From Nocardioides sediminis (GTDB lineage: Bacteria > Actinomycetota > Actinomycetes > Propionibacteriales > Nocardioidaceae), in the NCBI RefSeq assembly GCF_003047295.1, contig NZ_PZYZ01000003.1, positions 310,001 through 374,000 of the forward strand: a stretch of 64,000 bases of DNA. The letters run 5' to 3'. Both the position numbers and the translations under genes were made by a program. Within the stretch, counting starts at the first letter, position 1. Every line of letters begins with the position of its first letter. This document shows positions 32,584-41,679 of the stretch, one piece after another. Under the pieces are notes generated by a model. The model saw nothing but the letters and a program-made list of their open reading frames with translations, searched no databases and had not been told where the DNA came from.

Positions 32584-34995
32584 ATGACGGTGACCACCAC
32601 GGGCCGCCCTGACGTGCGCACAGGGATGCAGGTCCGCAAGAGGAACGGCGACGGCGAGCCCGTCGACGTCAACAAGATCGTCCGCGCCATCGACCGGTGC
32701 AGCGAGGACCTGGCCGAGGTCGACCCCATGCGGGTCGCCACCCGCACCATCAGCGGCCTGTACGACGGCGCCACGACCGCCGAGCTCGACCGGCTGTCCA
32801 TCCAGACCGCTGCGGAGATGATCGGCGAGGAGCCGCAGTACTCCCAGCTGGCCGCCCGGCTGCTGTCCGGCTTCATCGACAAGGAGGTCCGCAACCAAGG
32901 CGTCGCGTCGTTCAGCCAGTCGGTCGCCCTCGGCCACGCCGAGGGGCTGATCGGCGACGAGACGGCGGCGTTCGTCAAGGACAACGCCCGCAAGCTCGAC
33001 TTCGCGGTCGACGACGCTGCCGACCGGCGCTTCGAGTACTTCGGCCTGCGCACGGTCTACGACCGCTACCTGCTGCGGCACCCCACGTCACGCCTCGTCG
33101 TGGAGACCCCGCAGTACTTCCTGCTTCGCGTGGCCTGCGGCCTGGCGCGCACCCCGGGCGAGGCGGTCGACTTCTACCGCCTGATGTCGCACCTGGCCTA
33201 CCTGCCGTCGTCGCCGACGCTGTTCAACTCCGGCACCCGCCACACCCAGATGTCCTCGTGCTACCTCGTGGACAGCCCCCGCGACGACCTGGACTCCATC
33301 TACTCGCGCTACGCACAGGTGGCGAAGCTCTCGAAGTTCGCCGGCGGCATCGGGCTGGCCTTCAGCCGGGTCCGATCGCGAGGTGCCCTCATCCGCGGCA
33401 CCAACGGCCAGTCCAACGGCATCGTGCCTTTCCTGCGCACGCTCGACGCGTCGGTCGCCGCCGTCAACCAGGGTGGCCGCCGCAAGGGAGCGGCGTGCGT
33501 CTACCTCGAGCCGTGGCACCCGGACGTCGAGGAGTTCCTCGAGCTCCGCGACAACACCGGCGAGGACGCCCGGCGCACCCACAACCTCAACCTCGCCCAC
33601 TGGGTGCCCGACGAGTTCATGCGCCGGGTCGAGGCCGACGAGGTGTGGTCGCTCATCGACCCCGACGCGGCGCCGGAGCTCCCCGACCTGTGGGGCGCCG
33701 CGTTCGACGAGGCCTACCGGGCCGTGGAGGTCGAGGGTCGCTACGTGCGTCAGGTCCGGGCCCGCGACCTCTACGCCCGGATGATGCGGACGCTCGCCCA
33801 GACCGGCAACGGCTGGATGACCTTCAAGGACGCGTCCAACCGCACCTGCAACCAGACCAGGGACACCCCCGGCGGCCCGGTCGTGCACCTGTCCAACCTG
33901 TGCACCGAGATCATCGAGGTCTCGTCCGACGGCGAGACCGCGGTGTGCAACCTCGGCTCGGTCAACCTCGCCCGCCACCTCACCCCCGACCGCTCGGCCG
34001 TCGACTGGGAGACCCTGCGACGGACGGTCCGGACCGCGGTGCCGCTGCTGGACCGGGTCATCGACATCAACTACTACCCGAGCACCGAGTCGCAGGCGTC
34101 CAACCCGCGCTGGCGGCCGGTGGGCCTCGGACTGATGGGCCTCCAGGACGTGTTCTTCGCCCTCGGCCTGCCCTTCGACTCCGACGAGGCGCGCGAGCTG
34201 TCCACCCGGATCTCCGAGGAGATCTACCTGACCGCGCTCGAGGTGAGCTGCGAGCTCGCCGCGCGGCACGGCCCGCACCCGTCGTACGACGAGACGCGGG
34301 CCGCCGCGGGCGTCCTGCAGCAGGACCTGTGGGACGTGACCGGCACCCAGGTCGAGCGGTGGGACGCGCTGCGGGCGAGGATCGCCGAGCACGGCCTGCG
34401 CAACTCGCTGCTCGTCGCCATCGCGCCGACCGCGACGATCGCCTCGATCGCGGGCTGCTACGAGTGCATCGAGCCGCAGGTGTCCAACCTGTTCAAGCGC
34501 GAGACGCTGTCCGGCGAGTTCCTCCAGGTCAACACCGCCCTGGTGCGCGAGCTCAAGGAGCGGGGGCTGTGGACCGCCGAGGTGCGCGAGCAGGTCAAGC
34601 GGGCCGAGGGATCGGTGCAGGGCATCGGCGCGCTGCCCGAGGACGTACGCCGCCTCTTCCGCACCGCCTGGGAGCTCCCGCAACGGGCCCTGATCGACAT
34701 GGCGGCCGCGCGGGCGCCGTACGTCGACCAGAGCCAGTCGCTCAACCTGTTCATCGCCGGACCGTCCATCGGCAAGCTCAGCTCGATGTACCTCCACGCC
34801 TGGAAGTCCGGCCTCAAGACGACCTACTACCTGCGCTCGCGCCCCGCGACGCGCATCCAGCAGACGACGACGTCGGTGGGCGAGCCGGCCGCCGCGCCGC
34901 TGACCATCACCGACACCACCGACGTCACCCCGACCGACGAGGAGGCACCCGCGTGCTCCCTCGAGAACCCCGAGAGCTGCGAGGCCTGCCAGTGA
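32584..34995 (+). CDS. nrdA: Class Ia ribonucleotide reductase, large subunit
   Basis: Reduces ribonucleoside diphosphates to the deoxy forms. The 803-aa protein starts with an ATP cone (MQVRKRNGDGEPVDVNKIVRAI), the allosteric activity site, then the ten-stranded barrel with MSSCYLVDSPRDDL, SNLCTEIIEVS and CNLGSVNLAR holding the active-site Cys, and NLFIAGPSIGKLSSMYLHAW. The C-terminus has the redox Cys (CSLENPESCEACQ). The gene is under NrdR boxes, a cobalamin riboswitch and an RBS hairpin, and overlaps nrdB by GTGA. Confidence 0.97.
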   Translation: MTVTTTGRPDVRTGMQVRKRNGDGEPVDVNKIVRAIDRCSEDLAEVDPMRVATRTISGLYDGATTAELDRLSIQTAAEMIGEEPQYSQLAARLLSGFIDKEVRNQGVASFSQSVALGHAEGLIGDETAAFVKDNARKLDFAVDDAADRRFEYFGLRTVYDRYLLRHPTSRLVVETPQYFLLRVACGLARTPGEAVDFYRLMSHLAYLPSSPTLFNSGTRHTQMSSCYLVDSPRDDLDSIYSRYAQVAKLSKFAGGIGLAFSRVRSRGALIRGTNGQSNGIVPFLRTLDASVAAVNQGGRRKGAACVYLEPWHPDVEEFLELRDNTGEDARRTHNLNLAHWVPDEFMRRVEADEVWSLIDPDAAPELPDLWGAAFDEAYRAVEVEGRYVRQVRARDLYARMMRTLAQTGNGWMTFKDASNRTCNQTRDTPGGPVVHLSNLCTEIIEVSSDGETAVCNLGSVNLARHLTPDRSAVDWETLRRTVRTAVPLLDRVIDINYYPSTESQASNPRWRPVGLGLMGLQDVFFALGLPFDSDEARELSTRISEEIYLTALEVSCELAARHGPHPSYDETRAAAGVLQQDLWDVTGTQVERWDALRARIAEHGLRNSLLVAIAPTATIASIAGCYECIEPQVSNLFKRETLSGEFLQVNTALVRELKERGLWTAEVREQVKRAEGSVQGIGALPEDVRRLFRTAWELPQRALIDMAAARAPYVDQSQSLNLFIAGPSIGKLSSMYLHAWKSGLKTTYYLRSRPATRIQQTTTSVGEPAAAPLTITDTTDVTPTDEEAPACSLENPESCEACQ

Positions 34996-36065
34996 CCACC
35001 ACCGACCCGACCACCACCGACCCGACCAGCGCCGGCCACAGCACCGCGACCGACACCAGCGAGACCCGGATGCTCCTCGATCCCGGCATGAACCTCACGC
35101 TGCGGCCGATGCGCTACCCACACTTCTACGACCGCTACCGGGACGCCATCAAGAACACCTGGACCGTCGAGGAGGTCGACCTGCACTCCGACCTCAAGGA
35201 CCTGCACCGGCTCAGCGACGCCGAGCGGCACCTGGTGTCACGGCTGGTGGCGTTCTTCGCCACCGGCGACACGATCGTGGCCAACAACCTGGTGCTCAAC
35301 CTCTACCAGCACATCAACTCCCCCGAGGGCCGGCTCTACCTCTCCCGCCAGCTCTTCGAGGAGGCGGTGCACGTGCAGTTCTACCTGACCCTGCTCGACA
35401 CCTACGTCCCCGACGAGGGCGAGCGCCACGAGGCGTTCGCGGCCGTCGACAACATCCCGTCGATCAAGGCCAAGGCCGACTTCTGCTTCCGGTGGATCGA
35501 CTCGGTCTTCGACCTCGACGCGCTCGAGACCCGGGAGCACCGCCGCAGGTTCCTGCTCAACCTGATCTGCTTCGCCGCGGTCATCGAGGGCCTGTTCTTC
35601 TACGGCGCGTTCGCCTACGTCTACTTCCTCCGCTCCCGCGGACTGCTCAACGGGCTGGCGTCGGGCACCAACTGGGTCTTCCGCGACGAGTCGATGCACA
35701 TGGCGTTCGCCTTCGACGTGGTCGACACGGTCCGCGAGGAGGAGCCGGAGCTCTTCGACGAGCAGATGGCCGCCGACGTGCGCCAGATGCTCGTCGACGG
35801 CGTGGACGCGGAGGCGCAGTTCGCTCACGACCTCCTCGGTGGCGGCGTCGCCGGCCTCTCGACGGCCGACATGCGCTCCTACCTGGAGTACGTCGCCGAC
35901 CGGCGCATGCAGCGCCTCGGGCTCGAGCCGATCTACGGCTCGGCCAACCCGCTCGCGTTCATGGAGCTGCAGGACGTGCAGGAGCTGTCCAACTTCTTCG
36001 AGCGCAAGGTGTCGGCCTACCAGGTGGGCGTCTCGGGCTCGGTCGGGTTCGACGAGGACTTCTGA
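34992..36065 (+). CDS. nrdB: Class Ia ribonucleotide reductase, small subunit
   Basis: Supplies the tyrosyl radical to NrdA. The 357-aa ferritin-like protein has the first iron ligands in VDLHSDLKD and the E-x2-H-x3-Y motif EAVHVQFY, whose Tyr is the radical residue, then IEGLFFYGAFAYVYF and RDESMHMAFAFDVV for the second set. The C-terminus (SGSVGFDEDF) is the NrdA-binding tail. The start GTG overlaps the nrdA stop. The first ten codons contain a 15-bp direct repeat encoding TTTDP twice, a low-complexity N-terminus. Confidence 0.97.
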   Translation: MTTTDPTTTDPTSAGHSTATDTSETRMLLDPGMNLTLRPMRYPHFYDRYRDAIKNTWTVEEVDLHSDLKDLHRLSDAERHLVSRLVAFFATGDTIVANNLVLNLYQHINSPEGRLYLSRQLFEEAVHVQFYLTLLDTYVPDEGERHEAFAAVDNIPSIKAKADFCFRWIDSVFDLDALETREHRRRFLLNLICFAAVIEGLFFYGAFAYVYFLRSRGLLNGLASGTNWVFRDESMHMAFAFDVVDTVREEEPELFDEQMAADVRQMLVDGVDAEAQFAHDLLGGGVAGLSTADMRSYLEYVADRRMQRLGLEPIYGSANPLAFMELQDVQELSNFFERKVSAYQVGVSGSVGFDEDF

Positions 36066-36072
36066 CCCGCGG

Positions 36073-36151
36073 CGTGTCGGACGTGCGCGAGTCCCACCCG
36101 GTCCGGCCCCCGGCGGGCCGGACCGGGGCCGACCTCGGCACGTCCGACACG
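36073..36151. terminator. Nested long inverted repeats after nrdB
   Basis: An outer 14-bp perfect repeat (36073-36086 with 36138-36151) encloses an inner 13-bp perfect repeat (36097-36109 with 36115-36127, 5-nt loop). The structure lies 8 bp after the nrdB stop. It is probably the nrdAB terminator or an mRNA-end stabiliser. No T tract follows. Confidence 0.6.
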
Positions 36152-36211
36152 CGTCCGCGGCCATCTCGCCGATCCCGTCCGCCGGCGACGCCCCGGTGGG
36201 ACACTCCTGCC

Positions 36212-36436
36212 ATGGGCTACTCCGGCGCACCGCCCGCCTCCGTCGGGTCGACGGTGGGCATCGCCTGCGCCGTCGCCGTGGTGCTCGGCTTCACCCCCAT
36301 GCTGGCCGTGCTGGGCATGGTGGCCGCGGCCGTCGGCATGGCGCGCGGCGAGGGACTGGCGGGCATCGCGGTGCCGCTCGGCATCATCGCCCTGTTCGTG
36401 GCGTTCGTGCTCCCGTCGGCGACCTGGCTCGCCTGA
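36212..36436 (+). CDS. Small two-helix membrane protein
   Basis: A 74-aa protein made of two Gly/Ala-rich membrane helices: IACAVAVVLGFTPMLAVLGMVAAAVG and GIAVPLGIIALFVAFVLPSA. The pattern resembles the membrane half of DUF4190-type proteins. It starts at an ATG with no strong ribosome binding site. It is convergent with the RNB ribonuclease gene, whose stop is 5 bp away. The function is unknown. Confidence 0.6.
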   Translation: MGYSGAPPASVGSTVGIACAVAVVLGFTPMLAVLGMVAAAVGMARGEGLAGIAVPLGIIALFVAFVLPSATWLA

Positions 36437-36440
36437 CCGG

Positions 36441-37889
36441 TCACTCCAGCGTGAACTGCACCGACCGCGACGCCACGTCCGCCCTGGACAGGGTCAGGGC
36501 CACGTCCTCGCCCACCGGCAGCGGACGGGAACCCACGACCTGCGCCTCGATGGCCGGGTCCTGGACGGTCGCCTCGCCGCGCCGGTCGTCCTTCTCGTCG
36601 GTCTCCACGATGACCCCGGCGAAGGACTCCCCCACGCGCGGCGCCAGCATGGCCGCCTCGACCAGGTTGAGCACGGCGTTCTGGTACTGGTTGGCCCGGC
36701 GGCCCGACTCGCGCATCGTGTCGGGCAGCTCGCCGAGCTTGGCGACCACCCAGTCCGGCACCTCCTCGCCGGCGCACAGCGCGACGCAGATCTCCAGCGC
36801 GTAGCGGTCGACGAGCCGGCGCAGCGGCGCGGTCACGTGGGCGTACTCCGAGGCCAACGCCGAGTGCTGCGGCTGCTCGGGAAGGTCGCCGTTGAACCCG
36901 ACGTACCCGCTCCCCCGCAACAGCCGGGTGCACGCCACGACCATGGCCGCGTGGTTGGGCCTGGACACGTCGAGCGATCGGATGAAGTCGGGGTAGAGCT
37001 GCTCGGCGGGCCACTCGATGCCGAGCGCCCGCGCGGTGCGGTGCAGCCGCTGCACGTCGTGCGGGTCGGCGGGCGGAAGGGTGCGTAGCAGGCCGACCCT
37101 CGCGTAGACCATCAGCGAGGCCGCGGCGAAGCCGGTGAGCAGCGAGATCTGCGCGTTCCACTCCTCCACCGGCAGCATCCTGCGGAACTCGAGCCGCCAG
37201 TGGCCCTGCTCGTCGATGATCTCCTGCTCCGGGAGCGGCAGCGTCACCCCGCCGCGCGCGGCCTCGCGCGCCAACCGGAGCTCGCCGACCTCCTGGAGGA
37301 GGGTGAACATCTCGTCGGCGGTGCCGGCGTCGACCTGCTCCTGCAGGGTGTCGTAGTCCAGCTTGGCCCGCGACCGCACCCGGGCGCGCTCGACGACCAC
37401 GTCGGTGCCCTCGCCGGTCTCGTCGACCTGGATCGTCCACACCAGCGCCGGACGGACCTGGTCGGGCAGCAGCGAGCCGGCGTCCTCGGAGATGACGGTG
37501 GGGTGCAGCGGGATCTTGGAGTCGGCGCCGTACAGCGTCTCGCCGCGGCGGTTGGCCTCGACGTCGACCGGGTCCCCCGGCGTGACGAAGGCCGCGAGGT
37601 CGGCGATCGCGTAGCGCACGACGTAGCCGCCGCCGTTGCGCTCGATGTGCATCGCCTGGTCGAGGTCGCGCGCCGAGGCCGGGTCGATCGTCACGAAGGG
37701 GACGTCGGTCCTGTCCAGGTCGGGCATCCGCGGGTTGGCCGCGGCCTCCGCCGCCGCGCGTTCCACCGCCTCGGGGAAGTCCGGGGTCACCTTCATCTCG
37801 GCCTGGATCGCGGCGATCCCGGAGCGCAGCGTCTCGGCCGAGACGGTGTCGTCGCCGGTGCGGACTGTGATGACGCGGTTGCTCGGCAT
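36441..37889 (-). CDS. RNB-domain ribonuclease (RNase II/R family)
   Basis: A 482-aa 3'-5' exoribonuclease. The RNB catalytic domain has the metal-binding Asp cluster TIDPASARDLDQAM, then YAIADLAAFV, GETLYGADSKIPLHPTVIS, and the C-terminal SEYAHVTAPLRRLVDRYA (the usual 'Y-x-H-x-T-x-P-x-R-R-x-x-D'). It lacks the CSD and clear S1 domains of full RNase II/R, so it is the short actinobacterial RNB type. The ATG at 37889 is chosen; the frame is open far upstream but only as a mirror of other genes. Divergent from yaaA. Confidence 0.92.
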   Translation of the reverse strand: MPSNRVITVRTGDDTVSAETLRSGIAAIQAEMKVTPDFPEAVERAAAEAAANPRMPDLDRTDVPFVTIDPASARDLDQAMHIERNGGGYVVRYAIADLAAFVTPGDPVDVEANRRGETLYGADSKIPLHPTVISEDAGSLLPDQVRPALVWTIQVDETGEGTDVVVERARVRSRAKLDYDTLQEQVDAGTADEMFTLLQEVGELRLAREAARGGVTLPLPEQEIIDEQGHWRLEFRRMLPVEEWNAQISLLTGFAAASLMVYARVGLLRTLPPADPHDVQRLHRTARALGIEWPAEQLYPDFIRSLDVSRPNHAAMVVACTRLLRGSGYVGFNGDLPEQPQHSALASEYAHVTAPLRRLVDRYALEICVALCAGEEVPDWVVAKLGELPDTMRESGRRANQYQNAVLNLVEAAMLAPRVGESFAGVIVETDEKDDRRGEATVQDPAIEAQVVGSRPLPVGEDVALTLSRADVASRSVQFTLE

Positions 37890-37940
37890 GCCCCGCACCC
37901 TAGCCAAGGACGGCTGCGCCGAGCCCCTACTCTTGCCCGC

Positions 37941-38714
37941 GTGCTGATCCTGTTGCCGCCGAGCGAGGGCAAGACCGCTCCCCGACGCGGCAAGCCGCTC
38001 GACCTGTCCGCCCTCGGCTCCCCCGTCCTCACCGAGACCCGCGAACGCGTCGTCGACGCGGTCGTCGACCTGGCGGCCCGCCCCGACGCCGCCGACCTGC
38101 TCGGCCTCGGCGGCACCCAGGCCGACCTCGTCGACCTCGACGCGCGGTTGCGCACCTCCCCCACGACGCGCGGCGACCGGGTCTACACCGGCGTCCTGTA
38201 CGACGCCCTGGGCTTCGACACGCTCTCGGCCGCGGCGAAGCGGCGGGCCTCGACCCGGGTGGCGATCACGTCCTCGGTCTTCGGGCTCGTGCGCCCTGGC
38301 GACCGCATCCCGTCCTACCGCCTGTCGGGCGACGTCAGCCTCCCCGGTCTCGGGCCGGTGGCGGGGATCTGGCGCGAGGTGCTCGGCGACGCCGTCGAGG
38401 AGGCCGTCGGGTCCGGGCTGCTGGTCGACCTCCGGTCCACCATGTACGCCGCGTTCTGGCGACCGCCGGCCGAGATGGCGCAGCGGGTGGCCACGGTCCG
38501 GGTGCTGCACGAGGCCGACGGCGTCCGGAAGGTCGTCAGCCACTTCAACAAGGCGACCAAGGGCCGCATCGTGCGCGCCGTGCTGGAGGACGGCGGCAAC
38601 CCGCGCACCCCGGCGGCGCTGGCGCGGCTGCTGACCGACCTCGGCTGGACCGTCGAGGTGGGGGCCCCGACCTCCCGCGGCACCCAGCTCGACGTCGTCG
38701 TCGGCGAGGTCTGA
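37941..38714 (+). CDS. yaaA: YaaA-family peroxide stress protein
   Basis: A 257-aa protein of the YaaA (DUF328) family, which in Escherichia coli limits free iron and DNA damage under peroxide stress. It starts MLILLPPSEGKTAP (GTG start), has YTGVLYDALGFDTLS, then ITSSVFGLVRPGDRIPSYRL, and KVVSHFNKATKGRIVR, which holds the conserved basic DNA-binding type residues. The start is 51 bp from the divergent RNase gene. No OxyR site is obvious between them. Confidence 0.93.
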   Translation: MLILLPPSEGKTAPRRGKPLDLSALGSPVLTETRERVVDAVVDLAARPDAADLLGLGGTQADLVDLDARLRTSPTTRGDRVYTGVLYDALGFDTLSAAAKRRASTRVAITSSVFGLVRPGDRIPSYRLSGDVSLPGLGPVAGIWREVLGDAVEEAVGSGLLVDLRSTMYAAFWRPPAEMAQRVATVRVLHEADGVRKVVSHFNKATKGRIVRAVLEDGGNPRTPAALARLLTDLGWTVEVGAPTSRGTQLDVVVGEV

Positions 38715-38797
38715 CCGGGTGTGTCGCTGCTGGCGACGCCAGGTGCCGGACCTGCCGATGAGGGCGAACCGCCGTGTCGGGATGATGACGCGGACCC

Positions 38798-40027
38798 TCA
38801 GGTGGGGGCTCGCACGGTCCTGAACGACGTGGAGGCCAGGCCGAGGGCCACGGCGCCGAACGCCACCGCGGCGACGACCAGCATGGTCTGCATGCCAACC
38901 GCGTCTGCCAGCAGACCCGCGAGGGGCGCGACCACGACCACGACGGCCCGGTTGAGCGACCGCAGCGTCGTGTTGGTGCGCGCCTGCAGCGCGTCGGGGG
39001 TCACGAGCTGTCGGTAGCTCATCTCGTGCGAGTTGCTCATGCCCATCGCCAGCCCGTAGATGCCTTGGCCCAGCCCGAGCACCCAGGCGGCGTACGAGGA
39101 CTGGCCGGCCAGCGTCATGGTGACTACGGCGCTGGTCGTGAGCAGGTGGCACAGGATGATCGTCCGGCCGGTTCCGAGGCGTAGGCCGACCGCGGTCGTG
39201 ATGGCGGCGCCGAGTGCGGCTCCGACGCCCCCGGCAGCGCCGACGAGGCCGAACTCCGCGGCGCTGAGGTCCAGCACGAGGAACGCGTACGGGGCCAGCA
39301 CGACGCCGACGACGGCGTTGCCGACGAACCAGCCGTGGGTGGCGATCGCCAGGGTCCTCAGCCCCGATGCGCCGTAGGCCCAGCGGACGCCATCGAGGAT
39401 CTCGCCGAGCAGCCGACGTGCCGTGACACCGGTGCGTGGTGGCGGCTCGTCCACCTCGATCCTGCGCAGGGTGAGTGCTGAGTAGAGGTAGGTGGCGGAG
39501 TCCACGACGACCGCGAAGGGTGCACCGACGGCGGTGACCAGCAGACCACCGAGCGCGGGACCGGCTGCCGACGACACAGCGTCGGCTCCGTCCACACGAG
39601 CGTGTGCAGGCTGGAGCCGGCCGCGCTCCACCAACCGCGGGAGGAACGACATCGTCGCCGCCATGTTGACCACGGCTGCGGTGCCGTAGGCGAAGACGAC
39701 GGCCAGGAGCACGGGCATCGACAGCGCCTCGAGCCACCACAGCACCGGGATCAGCAGCAGCAGCACCGCTTGGGCAAGGTCGGTGTTCACCATCAGGGGA
39801 AGGCGGCGCCTGCCGTCGACGAGCGCCCCCACGACGAGCCCTAAGGTCAGGTAGGGCAGCCAGCGAGCAGCGTTGAGCCACCCGACGTCCGCGGCCGTCC
39901 CGTCCAGGGTCAGCACGACCAGCGCCTGCAGCGCGAACACGGTGACGTACGTGCCCAGCCCCGAGACCGCTGTGGCGCGCCAGTACCGAAGGAACGACCG
40001 GGAGATGAACACGCCCCCGTCGCCCAC
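38798..40027 (-). CDS. MFS transporter, putative exporter
   Basis: A 409-aa MFS protein with about 12 helices, of the MFS_3 / enterobactin-exporter-like type (FLRYWRATAVSGLGTYVTVF at the front, WLNAARWLPYLTLGLVVGALVDG, LPRLVERGRLQPAHARVDGADAVSSAAGPALG). The ALVDGRRRLPLM loop is the family signature. Such proteins expel drugs or siderophores; the substrate is unknown. The start is GTG 40027. Divergent from an esterase gene with 52 bp between. Confidence 0.87.
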   Translation of the reverse strand: MGDGGVFISRSFLRYWRATAVSGLGTYVTVFALQALVVLTLDGTAADVGWLNAARWLPYLTLGLVVGALVDGRRRLPLMVNTDLAQAVLLLLIPVLWWLEALSMPVLLAVVFAYGTAAVVNMAATMSFLPRLVERGRLQPAHARVDGADAVSSAAGPALGGLLVTAVGAPFAVVVDSATYLYSALTLRRIEVDEPPPRTGVTARRLLGEILDGVRWAYGASGLRTLAIATHGWFVGNAVVGVVLAPYAFLVLDLSAAEFGLVGAAGGVGAALGAAITTAVGLRLGTGRTIILCHLLTTSAVVTMTLAGQSSYAAWVLGLGQGIYGLAMGMSNSHEMSYRQLVTPDALQARTNTTLRSLNRAVVVVVAPLAGLLADAVGMQTMLVVAAVAFGAVALGLASTSFRTVRAPT

Positions 40028-40079
40028 CCGGCCACCTTCTCACGGCGCACTGGCCGGCCAGGAGGTTAGGTTCTCGGGC

Positions 40080-40883
40080 ATGGATGCTCGGATCCCCTAC
40101 CAGCCGCTGGCGGTCGACCAGTCCCACGTGCTCTACGACCACGGGCCGGACTCGCTACCGCAACCCGGTGTCACGGCGGGCTGCACGATCCGGCTGCAGC
40201 TCACTGACTCGCGAGCGTTCCCCGGCACGAGCCGCGACATCTGGGTGCACGCACCCGCAGCATCGGACGGCGCGCTGCCCTGCATGGTCTTCCAGGACGG
40301 CGGGGGCTTCCTCGACCCCGAGGACGACCTGCGGGCCGGGACCGTCCTGGACAACCTGATCGCAGCCAGCGACATCCCGCCGATGATCGGCGTCTTCGTC
40401 GAACCGGTCGCCCGCAACGCCGAGTACGACGCATTCGACAGCCGCTACGCCGACCTCCTCGCCGACGAGGTCCTGCCCCTGGTCGAGCAGCAGGTCCGCA
40501 TCACTACTGACCCGGCCGAGCGTGGACTCTGCGGGTTCAGCAGCGGTGGCAGCGCGGCCCTGACGGCAGCCTGGCATCGGCCCGACGCGTTCGGGAAGGT
40601 CGTCGGCTTCTCCTCGAGCTTCCCGCAGGTCGTCGGAGGCAACCCCTACCCGGAGCTCATCGGGTCCGAGCCCGCCAGACCGCTGCGCATCCTGCTGCAC
40701 GTCGGGCACCGGGACCTCGGCTGGGACGAGCACGAGGACAACTGGCTGGCGGAGAACCTGCTCGTCGCCGCCGCGCTCTTCCACGCCGGCTACGACGCCC
40801 GACTGGTGCTCGGCGACGGCGCACACGACTCCAACCATCCCGGCGTGCTGCTGCCCGACGCGCTGCGCTGGCTCTGGCGGTAG
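40080..40883 (+). CDS. Esterase D / enterochelin-esterase-like hydrolase
   Basis: A 267-aa alpha/beta hydrolase. SRDIWVHAPAA and PCMVFQDGGGFLD mark the oxyanion region, and GLCGFSSGGSAALTAAW holds the nucleophile Ser. The Asp is in HVGHRDLGWDE and the final His in GDGAHDSNHPGVLLP. The pattern resembles Fes/IroE-type or carbohydrate esterases. It sits opposite an MFS gene of the siderophore-export type, so hydrolysis of a catecholate siderophore is possible, but there are no synthesis genes. AGGAGG precedes the ATG at 40080 by about 13 nt. Confidence 0.83.
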   Translation: MDARIPYQPLAVDQSHVLYDHGPDSLPQPGVTAGCTIRLQLTDSRAFPGTSRDIWVHAPAASDGALPCMVFQDGGGFLDPEDDLRAGTVLDNLIAASDIPPMIGVFVEPVARNAEYDAFDSRYADLLADEVLPLVEQQVRITTDPAERGLCGFSSGGSAALTAAWHRPDAFGKVVGFSSSFPQVVGGNPYPELIGSEPARPLRILLHVGHRDLGWDEHEDNWLAENLLVAAALFHAGYDARLVLGDGAHDSNHPGVLLPDALRWLWR

Positions 40884-40938
40884 GCAGTGCTGCCGGCGCA
40901 CCCTCCCCAGCCGAGAGGGACACACCCGATGAGGTCCG

Positions 40939-41679
40939 CTACAGGCCGGACTCGGAGGTGCGCACCAGGATCCGCTGGCACTCCTCGCACCGCACCACCT
41001 CGTCGGCGGAGGTCCGCTTGATCTGCGCGAGCTCGGCGTTGTCCAGGGTGATGTGGCATCCCCCGCACTGGCGGGCGCGCAGCTCGGCGGCCCCGATGCC
41101 GCTCTTGGCACGCAGCCGCTCGTAGAGCGCCATCAGGTCCTCGGGGATCCCCTCGGCGGCGGGGCCGCGCTCGGCCTCGGCCGCAGCCAGCTGCTCGTCG
41201 ATCTCGGCCCAGCGGGTGTCGCGCGCGGCCACCAGCTCGGCGACCTGGGCGTCGGTCTCGGCGAGCTGGGCGGCCAGCCGGTCGTGCGTCGCCTGGGCCT
41301 CCTCCAGCCGCTCCATGATCTCGAGCTCGGTGTCCTCCAGCGTGGTGACCCGGCGGTCGAGCGAGACCAGCTCGTGCTGCATCCGCTCGAGGTCCTTGGG
41401 GTTGGTGATGAGGCCGGCGTCCATCCGCTCGCGGTCGCGGGTGCGGCGGGCCTTCACCTGCTCGACGTCGGCGTCGGCCTTGCGCTGCTCCGCCGTGAGG
41501 TCCTCGACGGCGATCCGGGCGTCACGGAGCCGGTCGTCGACGTCCCCCCGGCCGGTCTCGAGCTCGGCGATCCGGGCGATCTCGGGCAGGGCGCGTCGCT
41601 GGTGGCGCAGCTGGTCGATGCGCGCGTCGACCGCCTGGAGGTCGAGCAGCTTCAACTGGGCTTGCGGGTCGGCTTTCAA
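40939..41679 (-). CDS. C4-type zinc-ribbon coiled-coil protein
   Basis: A 246-aa protein. Residues about 10-180 are a long antiparallel coiled coil (LKLLDLQAVDARIDQLRHQR; ERMDAGLITNPKDLERMQHE). The C-terminus is a zinc ribbon with two Cys pairs: ARQCGGCHITL and VRCEECQRIL. This is the conserved actinobacterial partner of Nif3 (the CT398-like family). The TTG at 41679 follows GAGGAGAGC and overlaps the Nif3 stop as TTGA, so I prefer it over farther starts. It may bind nucleic acid or a secretion partner; the role is unknown. Confidence 0.9.
   Translation of the reverse strand: MKADPQAQLKLLDLQAVDARIDQLRHQRRALPEIARIAELETGRGDVDDRLRDARIAVEDLTAEQRKADADVEQVKARRTRDRERMDAGLITNPKDLERMQHELVSLDRRVTTLEDTELEIMERLEEAQATHDRLAAQLAETDAQVAELVAARDTRWAEIDEQLAAAEAERGPAAEGIPEDLMALYERLRAKSGIGAAELRARQCGGCHITLDNAELAQIKRTSADEVVRCEECQRILVRTSESGL

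Noticed and set aside
34995..35030. 15-bp direct repeat at the start of nrdB as a mobile-element target duplication
   Set aside because: It is a tandem codon repeat (TTTDP twice) in a low-complexity N-terminus, with no element between.
32697..36065. An 1122-codon open frame that seems to join nrdA-region sequence to NrdB
   Set aside because: The front part is an out-of-frame reading of nrdA; the NrdB protein begins at the GTG at 34992.
36441..40142. A 1233-codon open frame on the minus strand extending the RNB ribonuclease far upstream
   Set aside because: Only the part from 37889 is homologous to RNB enzymes; the rest runs across yaaA and the MFS gene in other frames and is Arg/Gly/Pro-rich, as expected from high-GC frame openness.
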